From: CAZFER01 sp964517495
GTDB lineage: Bacteria; Hinthialibacterota; Hinthialibacteria; Hinthialibacterales; Hinthialibacteraceae
NCBI GenBank assembly: GCA_964517495.1
Contig: CAZFER010000080.1
Coordinates: 1-27,634, forward strand
Direction of reading: 5' to 3'
DNA: 27,634 nucleotides
The position numbers and the translations under genes are program-made. The notes beneath the pieces are model-generated. The model was not told where the DNA came from and ran no database searches. It saw only the letters and a program-made list of their open reading frames with translations. Below are positions 1 through 7,697 of this stretch, piece by piece. Each line of letters starts with the position of its first letter. Within the stretch, counting starts at the first letter, position 1.

Positions 1-48
1 CGAGCCGTTATACGTGGAAACGGCTCGGCGGGAGCCTCGCCCTCCCCT
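1..48. repeat. GC-rich compound inverted repeat, possible dispersed repeat or terminator
   Basis: Positions 1-9 (CGAGCCGTT) and 19-27 (AACGGCTCG) form a perfect 9-bp stem around a 9-nt loop. The next bases (about 25-40) hold a second, shorter GC-rich arm pair (GGCG ... CGCC). The block is far richer in GC than the AT-rich sequence that follows it at 50-75. It lies just past the 3' end of the minus-strand alpha-galactosidase, so it could act as its terminator. Its compound form also looks like the edge of a many-copy intergenic repeat. The window begins inside it, so its full extent is unknown. Confidence 0.5.
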
Positions 49-72
49 TTTAATTACGTATACGATAATATA

Positions 73-2253
73 TTAATCCAATTTCTTCAATTTAACCACG
101 GCGCTTTTGAAGCTGCCTCGCAAAAACCAGGGGATGCCTGAGTCCATTAAGGTTTTCCCATCAACGTTTCCCTGCCGCGCACCGCTTAACTGATAGATGG
201 CATGGGGATCCAGACCACGCAGTCGCATCACCTGTTCATCTCGTGCGGTGGGGGTGCTTCCGATAAGGGGATCAAGCATGCTGTATAGAAACACCACCGC
301 TTCCGATTGATCGGGTGAAACATATTCAACAGCGGCACGGGTTCGTTCAAATGGCGATATCAATCGGTGAGCAGTGCCATGTTGAACGATGGGGCGAATC
401 TCTTTATATTCTTCGATCATTCGGGCAGCCAATTGCCGTTCGTTCTCCGACCATTCTGTTAAATCGTTTCCGATGCCTAATACGCCACTCATGGCAACAT
501 GAAAACGATAGTCCAGGGATGGACCAATCCTCTGCCAATCTTCATCCGTGATCCAGGACACCATGACATTGGCAGGCAATGCGTGGAGAAAACCATATTG
601 GATCAGGATTCGATCAGTAGGATCGGTGTTGTCGCTGGTCCAGATTTGATCCATCAGTGAGAATATGCCCAAATCATTGCGGCCACCTCCACCTGAGCAG
701 ACTTCGAACCATACCTCAGGAAAGCGCTTTTCCAATTCGGCGATCAAGTTATATAAATTGTGGACATAGCGGATACGAACCTCGCGCTGTTTTGATGGAT
801 TAACATCCGGCCAGCCGGGTTCGCTCAAGCGGCGGTTACGATCCCATTTGATGAAACGAATGTTGTTTTCACTGAGCAGTTTTGAGAGCGAATCGAGTAG
901 ATAGTCACACACATCCTCACGTGCCAGGTTTAGCATCAGTTGATTCCGTTGTTCATGGCGAGTGCGCTTGGGATAGTGGAACACCCAATCGGGATGAGCG
1001 CGATAAAGTTCACTGTCGGGATTGACCATTTCAGGCTCTACCCATATGCCAAAGTCGAGGCCCATGTCATTAATTTTACCAATCATTGGCTGAAGGCCGT
1101 TGGGGAATTTCTTTTTATCCACCCACCAATCACCAAGGCCGGCATGATCGTCATTTCGGCCATGAAACCAGCCGTCATCGATGACGAACAGTTCAACACC
1201 GATCTCTTTGGCGATCCTGGCCAACTCCAGTTGTTGTTCTTCGTTGACATTAAACGTGGTGGCATACCAACTGTTGTAAAGCACAGGCCGGAGTTTATCT
1301 TTAAACGCATCGCGCAGGATATGCTGACGAACATAATCATGGGAACGTTGGGAGGCGCCTCCCAAACCATTATTGGCGAAGCCGAAGATCATTTTTGGAG
1401 TGGTGAATGTTTCAGAAGGGCTGAGAGTCCATTCGGTATCCCAGAGGTTGATGCCACCAATGATTTGTACCTCACCGGCCAGTTTCTTTTCAAAATCGAG
1501 CCGCCAGTTACCGCTCCAAGCCAGATTGCCGAACCAGACAAAACCTTGGGTTTCACTGATATTATTTGCCTGAGCGACTGCAAACCAGGGCGGGTTGTTA
1601 TGCATTCCGAAATCACGCACCTGGATGGTCTTAACGCCGGGCGTTAAGCGGGTGCGTTGCAGCATAAATTCCCTGCCCCATGTACCACTTAAATGAAACA
1701 AATCATATTCATCCTTAGGCAGCATGACGGAGCCTGATTGAGCATTTTCCATGAGAATGGATTCTTCACCCACATTTGACAAAACCAGCCATTTTTCCAA
1801 AATATCCAGTTCAGGGAATACGCGGATAAAGGACGAAAGCCGTAAATTGTATTCAGGATCTTTCAGATCAATACGAAGGGTGGGCTGCCCCTCAACTTCA
1901 AGGATTGCGGAATCGTGATAAACCAGCTCAACATCCCGGGTATGATCCGGATAAACCACTTCAATCGCGGGGATTTGCTCAATGAATCCACCACGATAGG
2001 GGACCTCGCGGATGGTGCTACCCACTTTTGGATTCACTCTAACCTGCACATGGTTTATAGCGGCATAATCAGCAGTTGGACCATAATAAACGGGGATGAC
2101 GACACCATCATCGGCAATAGTTATTTGATAGGACGATGAGTTGGTTTGAATCGTCCAGCCCCTGGGATTTTCGGTTTCTTCAATCACGGCAGCATAGCTT
2201 AAAGAAAGCACACAAAACATTAAGAGAGCAGTTACGCATAGTTGTCTATTCAT
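73..2253 (-). CDS. secreted alpha-galactosidase, glycoside hydrolase family 36
   Basis: This 726-residue protein should hydrolyse terminal alpha-1,6-linked galactose from raffinose-type oligosaccharides or galactomannans. The N-terminus (MNRQLCVTALLMF...SYAA) is a Sec signal peptide, so it acts in the periplasm or outside the cell. An N-terminal beta-rich domain (about 30-310) precedes the (beta/alpha)8 barrel. The family nucleophile motif KWDRNR gives Asp471, and SDNTDP gives the acid/base Asp541. The upstream barrel motifs FVIDDGWF and WVEPEMVNPDS and the motif EVCSGGGGR are also intact. Length matches bacterial GH36 enzymes (about 700-750). A purine-rich SD (AAGGGAT) precedes the ATG. It is transcribed divergently from the DUF1080 protein gene. 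Stachyose- or raffinose-synthase-type GH36 members are possible alternatives, but the secreted form and motifs favour a hydrolase. Confidence 0.92.
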   Translation of the reverse strand: MNRQLCVTALLMFCVLSLSYAAVIEETENPRGWTIQTNSSSYQITIADDGVVIPVYYGPTADYAAINHVQVRVNPKVGSTIREVPYRGGFIEQIPAIEVVYPDHTRDVELVYHDSAILEVEGQPTLRIDLKDPEYNLRLSSFIRVFPELDILEKWLVLSNVGEESILMENAQSGSVMLPKDEYDLFHLSGTWGREFMLQRTRLTPGVKTIQVRDFGMHNNPPWFAVAQANNISETQGFVWFGNLAWSGNWRLDFEKKLAGEVQIIGGINLWDTEWTLSPSETFTTPKMIFGFANNGLGGASQRSHDYVRQHILRDAFKDKLRPVLYNSWYATTFNVNEEQQLELARIAKEIGVELFVIDDGWFHGRNDDHAGLGDWWVDKKKFPNGLQPMIGKINDMGLDFGIWVEPEMVNPDSELYRAHPDWVFHYPKRTRHEQRNQLMLNLAREDVCDYLLDSLSKLLSENNIRFIKWDRNRRLSEPGWPDVNPSKQREVRIRYVHNLYNLIAELEKRFPEVWFEVCSGGGGRNDLGIFSLMDQIWTSDNTDPTDRILIQYGFLHALPANVMVSWITDEDWQRIGPSLDYRFHVAMSGVLGIGNDLTEWSENERQLAARMIEEYKEIRPIVQHGTAHRLISPFERTRAAVEYVSPDQSEAVVFLYSMLDPLIGSTPTARDEQVMRLRGLDPHAIYQLSGARQGNVDGKTLMDSGIPWFLRGSFKSAVVKLKKLD

Positions 2254-2406
2254 TGGTTTTATCCCTTCGATGCAATAAGGTAATCATGATAACACCATTA
2301 TCCAAATTGTAAGTGTTGTGGAAAGGGGGATTGGATTGGTTTGCAGCCCTTATATAAAAGCCGGTTTATTTTTTACAATAGAGAAAATACCTGTTGGAGT
2401 CGAAGA
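2254..2406. promoter_or_regulatory. divergent intergenic region between alpha-galactosidase and DUF1080 genes
   Basis: This 153-bp gap must hold both promoters of the divergent pair. The plus-strand SD is GGAG at 2396-2399, 7 nt before the ATG at 2407. I see no convincing -35/-10 pair on either strand. A weak imperfect dyad around ATCATGAT (about 2280-2293) is the only symmetric element. Confidence 0.3.
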
Positions 2407-3954
2407 ATGAAAAAATCGTTTATTTTATTCCCTGTTATCATTGTTATCCTTTTGTTGGCCTTTAGCCATATGGAAAATGCCGATGCAAAACGCCAATGGC
2501 GGCATGAGGGGCTTTTGATCGACAACCGCGATGTCACATTTATCAATGAACATACGGATGAAGAGCCGTGGTTGAGCGCTTTAAAAAACCTGCGTGAGCG
2601 GTGTCATATGAATACGAACCCTACACCGAATAAACCTGAGACGCTCGCCGAAATGCTGATGAATCAAAGTATACTCTACGCTTTGACCAAAGATGATGCC
2701 TCGCTGGAGCGTTCAAAAACAGCTTTAAAATCCTTACTCAAAGTCGAAGAGATACAAAATGAGAAGCGCGTGTTTATGCTTTTAAACGCCTCGATGGCAT
2801 TCGAATTGATCAAGCAGGCTGAGGCTGTGCCCAGCGAATTAAAAGCGAACACCCTTCAATGGCTGAAAAAGGAATTGGAGAACATCACGTCAGAAGAAAC
2901 CTTCTTTGTTCATCCCACCCGCATGGCATGTGCGGTTAGTTTGGAAGATGAAGAATTATATAAACGCTGTGAAAAAGCCTTCCTTCAAGCGCTCCAGCAT
3001 AAATTCAATGATGATGGATCATTAAAAGATTCCATTCCTATAACAAAACACGTGGAACTGGTAAGTGCCATGACAGTGATGGCTCAAATTGCCAACCATC
3101 ATAGCGACCTGTTTTGGGGCAACGATCTGTATCATCATGCCTATGGCCCCAAGAATTTTCATACGGTTTGTCAATCTCTTTTCAACCGGATTAAAGAGAA
3201 TGATGCTCAGGATTCAGTTCAACATTGGGGATGGCTGGAGCCTGCCACAAAGACATATGGCGAACCCGCATGGCTATCATTCTTGGGTAAAAAACGGCCA
3301 GTATATGACACCTGGCTGGGTGGGCCGGTCACCTTGACCCATGCCCGCTGGCTAAAATCAGGCCTGCCGGATTTTGGCAAAGCACCTGATGGCTTATATT
3401 GGCTTTACAACAAAAAGGATTTATCCGGCTGGCAGTATTCATCACGCTGGTATGATATAGATGAGAATGATTTTTATGTGGAAGACGGTATCGTTAAAAC
3501 CCGAGGCGCAAGTGACCACTGGCTGATGACTGACCGCATGTATGATCGCTTTATTTTGCGATTGGAGTATAAAATCGGAAAAGGCAGCAACAGCGGATTG
3601 TTTATCTGGGCCCCCATCCCCGGGCGGCCATCCAAAACCGGTTTTGAGGTTCAACTCTTGGACGATGCCGGTCAACCACCGAAAAAAAATGGTTCCGGCT
3701 CTCTCTACAGTGTTGTAGCCCCAAAGGTGAATGCCCAAAAACCAGCGGGGGAATGGAACGATATTGAATTTATCTGCAATGATCCCTATCTGAAAGTCAC
3801 TCTAAACGGACAAGTCATTCAGGATATCAATCTCGATCAATACCCTGAAACTCAGGGACGGCGCAGGCGGGGATACATTGGCTTGCAGGATCATTCGCAC
3901 CGGGTTCAGTTCCGCAACATGCGCATCAAGCCATTGGAAGCAAAAAATAAGTAA
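2407..3954 (+). CDS. exported two-domain protein: helical N-terminal domain plus DUF1080 (3-keto-disaccharide hydrolase family) domain
   Basis: The protein starts at ATG 2407, preceded by GGAG, and not at the in-frame TTG at 2341, because the signal peptide MKKSFILFPVIIVILLLAF...ADA begins there. This gives 515 residues. Residues about 40-310 are mostly alpha-helical and resemble the toroid domains of alginate-lyase/heparinase-type proteins; this is a weak structural impression only. From about residue 336 (LYNKKDLSGWQ) to 510 is a DUF1080 domain (LamG-like jelly roll), with the typical blocks NSGLFIWAP, GFEVQLLDD, GSLYSVVAP, GEWNDIEF and RGYIGLQDH. DUF1080 proteins include hydrolases/lyases of 3-keto-glycosides made by Gfo/Idh/MocA dehydrogenases, and two such dehydrogenases lie 2.5 kb downstream. 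The location is periplasmic or extracytoplasmic. The yjbQ-like gene follows after 11 bp, probably in one operon. The substrate is unknown. Confidence 0.8.
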   Translation: MKKSFILFPVIIVILLLAFSHMENADAKRQWRHEGLLIDNRDVTFINEHTDEEPWLSALKNLRERCHMNTNPTPNKPETLAEMLMNQSILYALTKDDASLERSKTALKSLLKVEEIQNEKRVFMLLNASMAFELIKQAEAVPSELKANTLQWLKKELENITSEETFFVHPTRMACAVSLEDEELYKRCEKAFLQALQHKFNDDGSLKDSIPITKHVELVSAMTVMAQIANHHSDLFWGNDLYHHAYGPKNFHTVCQSLFNRIKENDAQDSVQHWGWLEPATKTYGEPAWLSFLGKKRPVYDTWLGGPVTLTHARWLKSGLPDFGKAPDGLYWLYNKKDLSGWQYSSRWYDIDENDFYVEDGIVKTRGASDHWLMTDRMYDRFILRLEYKIGKGSNSGLFIWAPIPGRPSKTGFEVQLLDDAGQPPKKNGSGSLYSVVAPKVNAQKPAGEWNDIEFICNDPYLKVTLNGQVIQDINLDQYPETQGRRRRGYIGLQDHSHRVQFRNMRIKPLEAKNK

Positions 3955-3965
3955 AGGATATATTT

Positions 3966-4364
3966 ATGAAAAAAGATACCATTTCCATACGAACCAATTC
4001 ACGCTCTGATTTTGTGGCGGTGACTCAGCATGTCCAATCTGCGATTACCAAAATGGGAGTGCGTAATGGTGTATGTACGCTTTACGTTCCTCACACCACG
4101 GCGGCGGTATTCATCAACGAAGGTTATGACCCTGATGTAATGCGCGATGTGGAATATGCACTGGACAAGATTGTGCCCTGGTCAGATCGTTATGCCCATA
4201 TGGAAGGCAACGCCGCCGCCCATATCAAATCATCATTGATGGGAAACAGCCGGCAGGTTTTGGTTGAAAATGGACGTTTGTTGGTTGGCCGATGGGAAGA
4301 GATTTTCTTTGCTGAATTTGATGGACCGCGCACCCGCCAATTGATCATAGCTGTAACGGAATAA
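3966..4364 (+). CDS. yjbQ: YjbQ/UPF0047 family protein (secondary thiamine-phosphate synthase-like)
   Basis: This 132-residue cytoplasmic protein has the full UPF0047 signature. The motif PHTTAAVFINEGYDPDV contains a conserved His and Glu/Asp, HMEGNAAAHIKSSLMG supplies two more conserved His, and GRWEEIFFAEFDGPR closes the fold. Family members are small trimeric beta proteins with a His-rich site. E. coli YjbQ has weak thiamine-phosphate synthase activity, but the physiological role is unsettled. An SD (AAAGGA, 3954-3959) lies 6-7 nt before the ATG and overlaps the stop region of the DUF1080 gene, so the two are likely co-transcribed. No other thiamine gene is nearby, so the context does not support a thiamine role. 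It converges with nadD, with only 7 bp between the two stops. Confidence 0.88.
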   Translation: MKKDTISIRTNSRSDFVAVTQHVQSAITKMGVRNGVCTLYVPHTTAAVFINEGYDPDVMRDVEYALDKIVPWSDRYAHMEGNAAAHIKSSLMGNSRQVLVENGRLLVGRWEEIFFAEFDGPRTRQLIIAVTE

Positions 4365-4371
4365 TATAACA

Positions 4372-4977
4372 TTATAAGTAAAGATCGTGTTTGATGATGT
4401 AGTGGTACACCGATTCAGGGACCAGGTATCGAATCGAACGCCGGTTGCGCCGGCGCTCGCGAAGATCAGATGAGGAAATTTGGATCAGTGGCATCTCGAT
4501 ATAATAAACAGAATCAGAATGATTTTCACATGTGGATTCATTCTTAAAGTTATAACCTGGGCGGGCGAATATGGCCACGGGAAATTCCCTTAGCAGTTGT
4601 TTGCCATCTTTCCAGGTTGGAATTTTATCCTTCCAGTCACTGCCGACTAACAAAATGATTTCTGCTTGGGGGTATTCCTGGCGTAAATAACGCAGGGTAT
4701 CAATGGTATAACAAAATTTGTTTTGGCTGATTTCAAAGTCACTGACTTCGATTTGCTCGTCTGAGTGGGTAGCCAGTTTCAGCATTTCCAAGCGTTGTGT
4801 TCCGGAAGCAACATTCGATTCATCCTTATAATGAGCAATCCCTCCGGAAGGCATAAAGATAACTCGATTCAAGTTGAGTTTTTCCAAAGCGGTTTGGGCT
4901 AATATTAAATGGGCCGGATGGACGGGATCGAACCCTCCTCCGTATACCCCTATGCGCTCTGTTTTTATTTCATTCAC
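4372..4977 (-). CDS. nadD: nicotinate-nucleotide adenylyltransferase
   Basis: This 201-residue enzyme adenylates nicotinate mononucleotide with ATP to make deamido-NAD in NAD synthesis. The nucleotidyltransferase motif is GGGFDPVHPAHLILA (residues 14-28; the usual form is GGTFDPxHxGH, so Thr is Gly and the penultimate Gly is Ala here). The C-terminal ISSSDLRERRRNRRSIRYLV is the conserved ISSTxIR...SIRYLVP block. The two HxxH-type His residues are present. The start codon is GTG (4975-4977), since no ATG lies before the motif, and it has no clear SD. The gene sits 47 bp downstream of proA, the common proA-nadD order, so it is probably translated from the same transcript. The usual following gene, rsfS, is absent. 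Confidence 0.93.
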   Translation of the reverse strand: MNEIKTERIGVYGGGFDPVHPAHLILAQTALEKLNLNRVIFMPSGGIAHYKDESNVASGTQRLEMLKLATHSDEQIEVSDFEISQNKFCYTIDTLRYLRQEYPQAEIILLVGSDWKDKIPTWKDGKQLLREFPVAIFARPGYNFKNESTCENHSDSVYYIEMPLIQISSSDLRERRRNRRSIRYLVPESVYHYIIKHDLYL

Positions 4978-5024
4978 AGATCGTACCGAATATATGGTTT
5001 CTATCTTTCAACTTATTTTTTGTG

Positions 5025-6308
5025 TTATTCCCGAATATGGCCTTCACCGAGGACGATGAACTTTTCGCAAGTCAGTTCAACCAATCCCATTGGACCGCGG
5101 GCGTGCAGTTTATCGGTTGAAATTCCCATTTCAGCGCCCAAGCCATATTGCCCTCCATCAGAAAAACGGGTGGAAGCGTTAATCATCACCGAAGAGGAAT
5201 CAACCTCTCTTAAGAAGCGCTGTGTGGTGAAATAGTTATTGGTCACAATCGCATCGGTGTGATGGGAAGAATGGGCGGCGAGATGTTCAACCGCTTCTTC
5301 AAAACTATCCACCACTTTGATGGCGATAATCAGATCAAGAAATTCAGTGTTCCAATCCTCGTTGGTGGCTGGTTTCACGTCGGGATCAAGTGCTTGAGTT
5401 TTTTCACAGCCTCGGATTTCCACATGATTCTTTTTCAAATCCACAATCAGGTTCTTCAAAAATTCACCGGACTGATCCTGATGAATCAAAAATGTTTCCG
5501 CCGCGTTGCATACGCCAGGGCGTTGGATTTTGGCGTTCATGCATATTTGATGAGCCATATCCGGATCGGCATCTTTATCCACGTACACATGGCAATTGCC
5601 ATCGTAGTGCTTTAACACGGGGATGGTAGCCAGCTGCACCACGGTTTCGATGAGGGATTTCCCTCCACGTGGGATGATTACATCCACCAGGCCATTTAGT
5701 TGACACATCAGTTTGACTGCTTCGCGGTCGGTGGTTTCAATAAATGAAACTGCCGCCGTGGGGAGGCCGCAATCTTTGAGTGTACCTTGCAAGATACGAG
5801 CCAAGGCAATATTGGAGTGAATGGCTTCCGAACCGCCGCGCAGTAAAATAGCGTTTCCCGATTTCAAGCATAATGCTGCTGCCTCCACCGTTACGTTGGG
5901 GCGGGATTCATAGATCAAACCGACTACCCCCAAAGGCACCCGCATCTTACCAACCTGCAATCCATTCGGCCTGACACGTATTTGGGTAATTTCACCTGCG
6001 GGATCAGGCAGGGCTGCCACTTCCTCAAGCATGGTTGCCATGCCTTCCAGGCGCTTGTCATTGAGTTCAAGCCGATCAAGCATAGCAGAGGAGAGACCCT
6101 TTTCTTGCCCCATAATTAAATCAGCCTGGTTTTGTTCCTGGATGATGGACTTTTGATCGCGAATTCGCCGAGCGGCTTCCAGTAAAACCTGGTTCTTATG
6201 ATCGGTGGAAATGCGTGCCAACATTCGGGAAGCCTGCTTGGCCTCTTTGGCGGTTTTGGGGATATATGCTTCCAAATCCTGAATTTGGGGTAATGCGGTT
6301 ACAGCCAT
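5025..6308 (-). CDS. proA: gamma-glutamyl phosphate reductase
   Basis: This enzyme reduces L-glutamate 5-phosphate to the 5-semialdehyde with NADPH, the second step of proline synthesis, in the cytosol. The 427 residues match the family length (about 415-430). Visible motifs are VPLGVVGLIYESRPNVT (about 125-142), GNAILLRGGSEAIHSN, the region VIIPRGGKSLI, and the catalytic cysteine Cys267 in RPGVCNAAETFL. The C-terminal FSDGGQYGLGAEMGIST and ARGPMGLVELT are also diagnostic. The ATG is preceded by an SD (TCCTCT on the plus strand, 6315-6320). proB, the glutamate 5-kinase that usually comes before proA, is not in the window; instead a divergent oxidoreductase gene lies upstream. Confidence 0.97.
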   Translation of the reverse strand: MAVTALPQIQDLEAYIPKTAKEAKQASRMLARISTDHKNQVLLEAARRIRDQKSIIQEQNQADLIMGQEKGLSSAMLDRLELNDKRLEGMATMLEEVAALPDPAGEITQIRVRPNGLQVGKMRVPLGVVGLIYESRPNVTVEAAALCLKSGNAILLRGGSEAIHSNIALARILQGTLKDCGLPTAAVSFIETTDREAVKLMCQLNGLVDVIIPRGGKSLIETVVQLATIPVLKHYDGNCHVYVDKDADPDMAHQICMNAKIQRPGVCNAAETFLIHQDQSGEFLKNLIVDLKKNHVEIRGCEKTQALDPDVKPATNEDWNTEFLDLIIAIKVVDSFEEAVEHLAAHSSHHTDAIVTNNYFTTQRFLREVDSSSVMINASTRFSDGGQYGLGAEMGISTDKLHARGPMGLVELTCEKFIVLGEGHIRE

Positions 6309-6388
6309 TATGTATCCTCTGATTTCAATCGTTATTGATTATTTATTAAGCCTATACTCTACCAACAAACAGTAAAAAAACCAGATGG

Positions 6389-6408
6389 TTATCGGTGATC
6401 ACTGATAA
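6389..6408. promoter_or_regulatory. 20-bp near-perfect palindrome, candidate operator
   Basis: TTATCGGTGATCACTGATAA is symmetric except for one position pair (6394/6403). It sits in the 190-bp divergent region between proA and the first oxidoreductase gene. Its centre is about 62 bp upstream of the start site predicted from TTGACG (6426-6431) and GATGAT (6449-6454, 17-bp spacer), a place where an activator often binds. The bound regulator is unknown. Confidence 0.45.
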
Positions 6409-6425
6409 AAAACCGGCAATCCAAC

Positions 6426-6454
6426 TTGACGCATTGCATGGAAACCTGGATGAT
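6426..6454 (+). promoter_or_regulatory. possible sigma70-type promoter for the oxidoreductase pair
   Basis: TTGACG (6426-6431; 5 of 6 matches to TTGACA) is followed by a 17-bp spacer and GATGAT (6449-6454; 4 of 6). It lies about 45 bp before the GTG start at 6499. The weak -10 would fit a promoter that needs an activator. Confidence 0.35.
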
Positions 6455-6498
6455 CGTTAAATAAGATAAAAAACCATTAAAGATGGGGGAATATTGAG

Positions 6499-7647
6499 GT
6501 GAAAACACAACTATCTCGCAGAAACTTTATGCAAACCACCAGTGTTGGCGCAACCACGCTTGCGTTTACCTTTCCACAGCGGGTGATGGGAGCCAACGAC
6601 AGGATTCAGCTGGCCGTCATCGGAACAGGTGGACGCGGAACACGCCTGCTTCAGGCTATCACCAACATACCGGATTATCATGTCGCCGCTATATGTGACC
6701 TTCGTCCTGAGCGGATGGAACGTGCTGCGGACGTATGTTCGAAATATGAACCAGCTGTGCGTAAATATCAGGATTTCAGGAAGATGCTCGACAAGGAAAA
6801 ATTGGATGCGTGTATCGTAGCAACCGAGGAGGCTAATCACGCCAAATGTGTGGTTCCGGTATTGGAAGCAGGGCTGCATTGCTTTAGTGAAAAGCCAATG
6901 GATACCACTGTGGAAAAAGTGGACCGAGTAGTGAAAGCCGCTCGCAAGGCCAAAGGAATATATCAGATCGGCTTTCAGCGTCATTACATCCCTACGTTCC
7001 AAAAGTGCATCCAACATATCCACGAGGGTGGTATGGGTAAAATCACTTTCATGCAAGGCATGTGGCATTGGACAGGTGGCGTTGGGCCGCGCTATTTGGA
7101 TATGGATCTCGCGGGAACGTGGTTTTTAGCCCAAGCCTGCCATCATGTGGATGCCATGATGTGGGTGATGGATTGGCAAAAACCTGATCATTGCTGCGCA
7201 ATGGCCGAAACCACCGTGGAACATGCAAATCCTCCCAAACATTGCGCGGAAGACCATTCCACGATTATGTATCAGTTTCCCAATGATGCAGTGTTTTCTT
7301 ATACCCACTTAATGAATTGCTGCGAAGAATTTACCGGCGAAAAACTTTGGGTTTATGCAGAAAAAGGTGGAATCGACCTCCCCGCGGGGATGAAGTATCC
7401 ACGTCCCGAAATGGGTGAACCTGAACGCTTGGGTGAAGCGGTATCAACATGGGATGACGGAACCTATGAAGAATTGGAAGCCTTTGCCCGCCATATCAAA
7501 AACAATGAAAAACCGCTGAGCAATGTGGAAACCGGGCGTTTATCCACCCTGATGGGCATTATGGCCGGAAAAGCCATGTACAATCGCGCTCAACGTGAAT
7601 TTGAACCCACCATGGTGACGTGGGATGATTTGGGATCAACCACCTAA
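6499..7647 (+). CDS. Tat-exported Gfo/Idh/MocA family oxidoreductase (copy 1)
   Basis: This 382-residue NAD(P)-dependent sugar or cyclitol oxidoreductase starts at GTG, with an SD-like GGGGGA 8 nt upstream. A twin-arginine leader (SRRNFMQTTSVGATTLAF, ending near GAND) implies export of the folded, cofactor-loaded enzyme. The Rossmann motif is VIGTGGRG (residues 40-47), the active-site Lys132 is in CFSEKPMD, and the C-terminal domain has ACHHVDAMMWVM with paired His residues. Family members oxidise or reduce sugars at C1, C2 or C3 and include enzymes making 3-keto-glycosides. The next gene is a close paralogue with the same C-terminal ending (LGSTT). The substrate cannot be read from sequence. 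A DUF1080 gene nearby makes a keto-glycoside pathway plausible. Confidence 0.88.
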   Translation: MKTQLSRRNFMQTTSVGATTLAFTFPQRVMGANDRIQLAVIGTGGRGTRLLQAITNIPDYHVAAICDLRPERMERAADVCSKYEPAVRKYQDFRKMLDKEKLDACIVATEEANHAKCVVPVLEAGLHCFSEKPMDTTVEKVDRVVKAARKAKGIYQIGFQRHYIPTFQKCIQHIHEGGMGKITFMQGMWHWTGGVGPRYLDMDLAGTWFLAQACHHVDAMMWVMDWQKPDHCCAMAETTVEHANPPKHCAEDHSTIMYQFPNDAVFSYTHLMNCCEEFTGEKLWVYAEKGGIDLPAGMKYPRPEMGEPERLGEAVSTWDDGTYEELEAFARHIKNNEKPLSNVETGRLSTLMGIMAGKAMYNRAQREFEPTMVTWDDLGSTT

Positions 7648-7666
7648 ACCTTTAACTCTTGAATAG

Positions 7667-7690
7667 AACGAAATGAATTCGTTTGGAGGA
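7667..7690 (+). promoter_or_regulatory. small hairpin directly before the SD of the second oxidoreductase gene
   Basis: AACGAA (7667-7672) and TTCGTT (7678-7683) can pair around a 5-nt loop. The strong SD GGAGGA (7685-7690) begins two bases later, 7 nt before the ATG at 7698. The hairpin could set an mRNA end or affect ribosome access in the 50-bp gap between the paralogues. It is only a 6-bp stem. Confidence 0.3.
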
Positions 7691-7697
7691 TATATAA

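Noticed and set aside
940..1647. Long plus-strand frame of 235 codons inside the alpha-galactosidase gene
   Set aside because: It is the antisense shadow of a conserved GH36 gene. It shows no family pattern, and the opposite strand has intact catalytic motifs.
2279..2293. Imperfect dyad around ATCATGAT between the alpha-galactosidase and DUF1080 genes
   Set aside because: It has too many mismatches and is not supported by promoter position.
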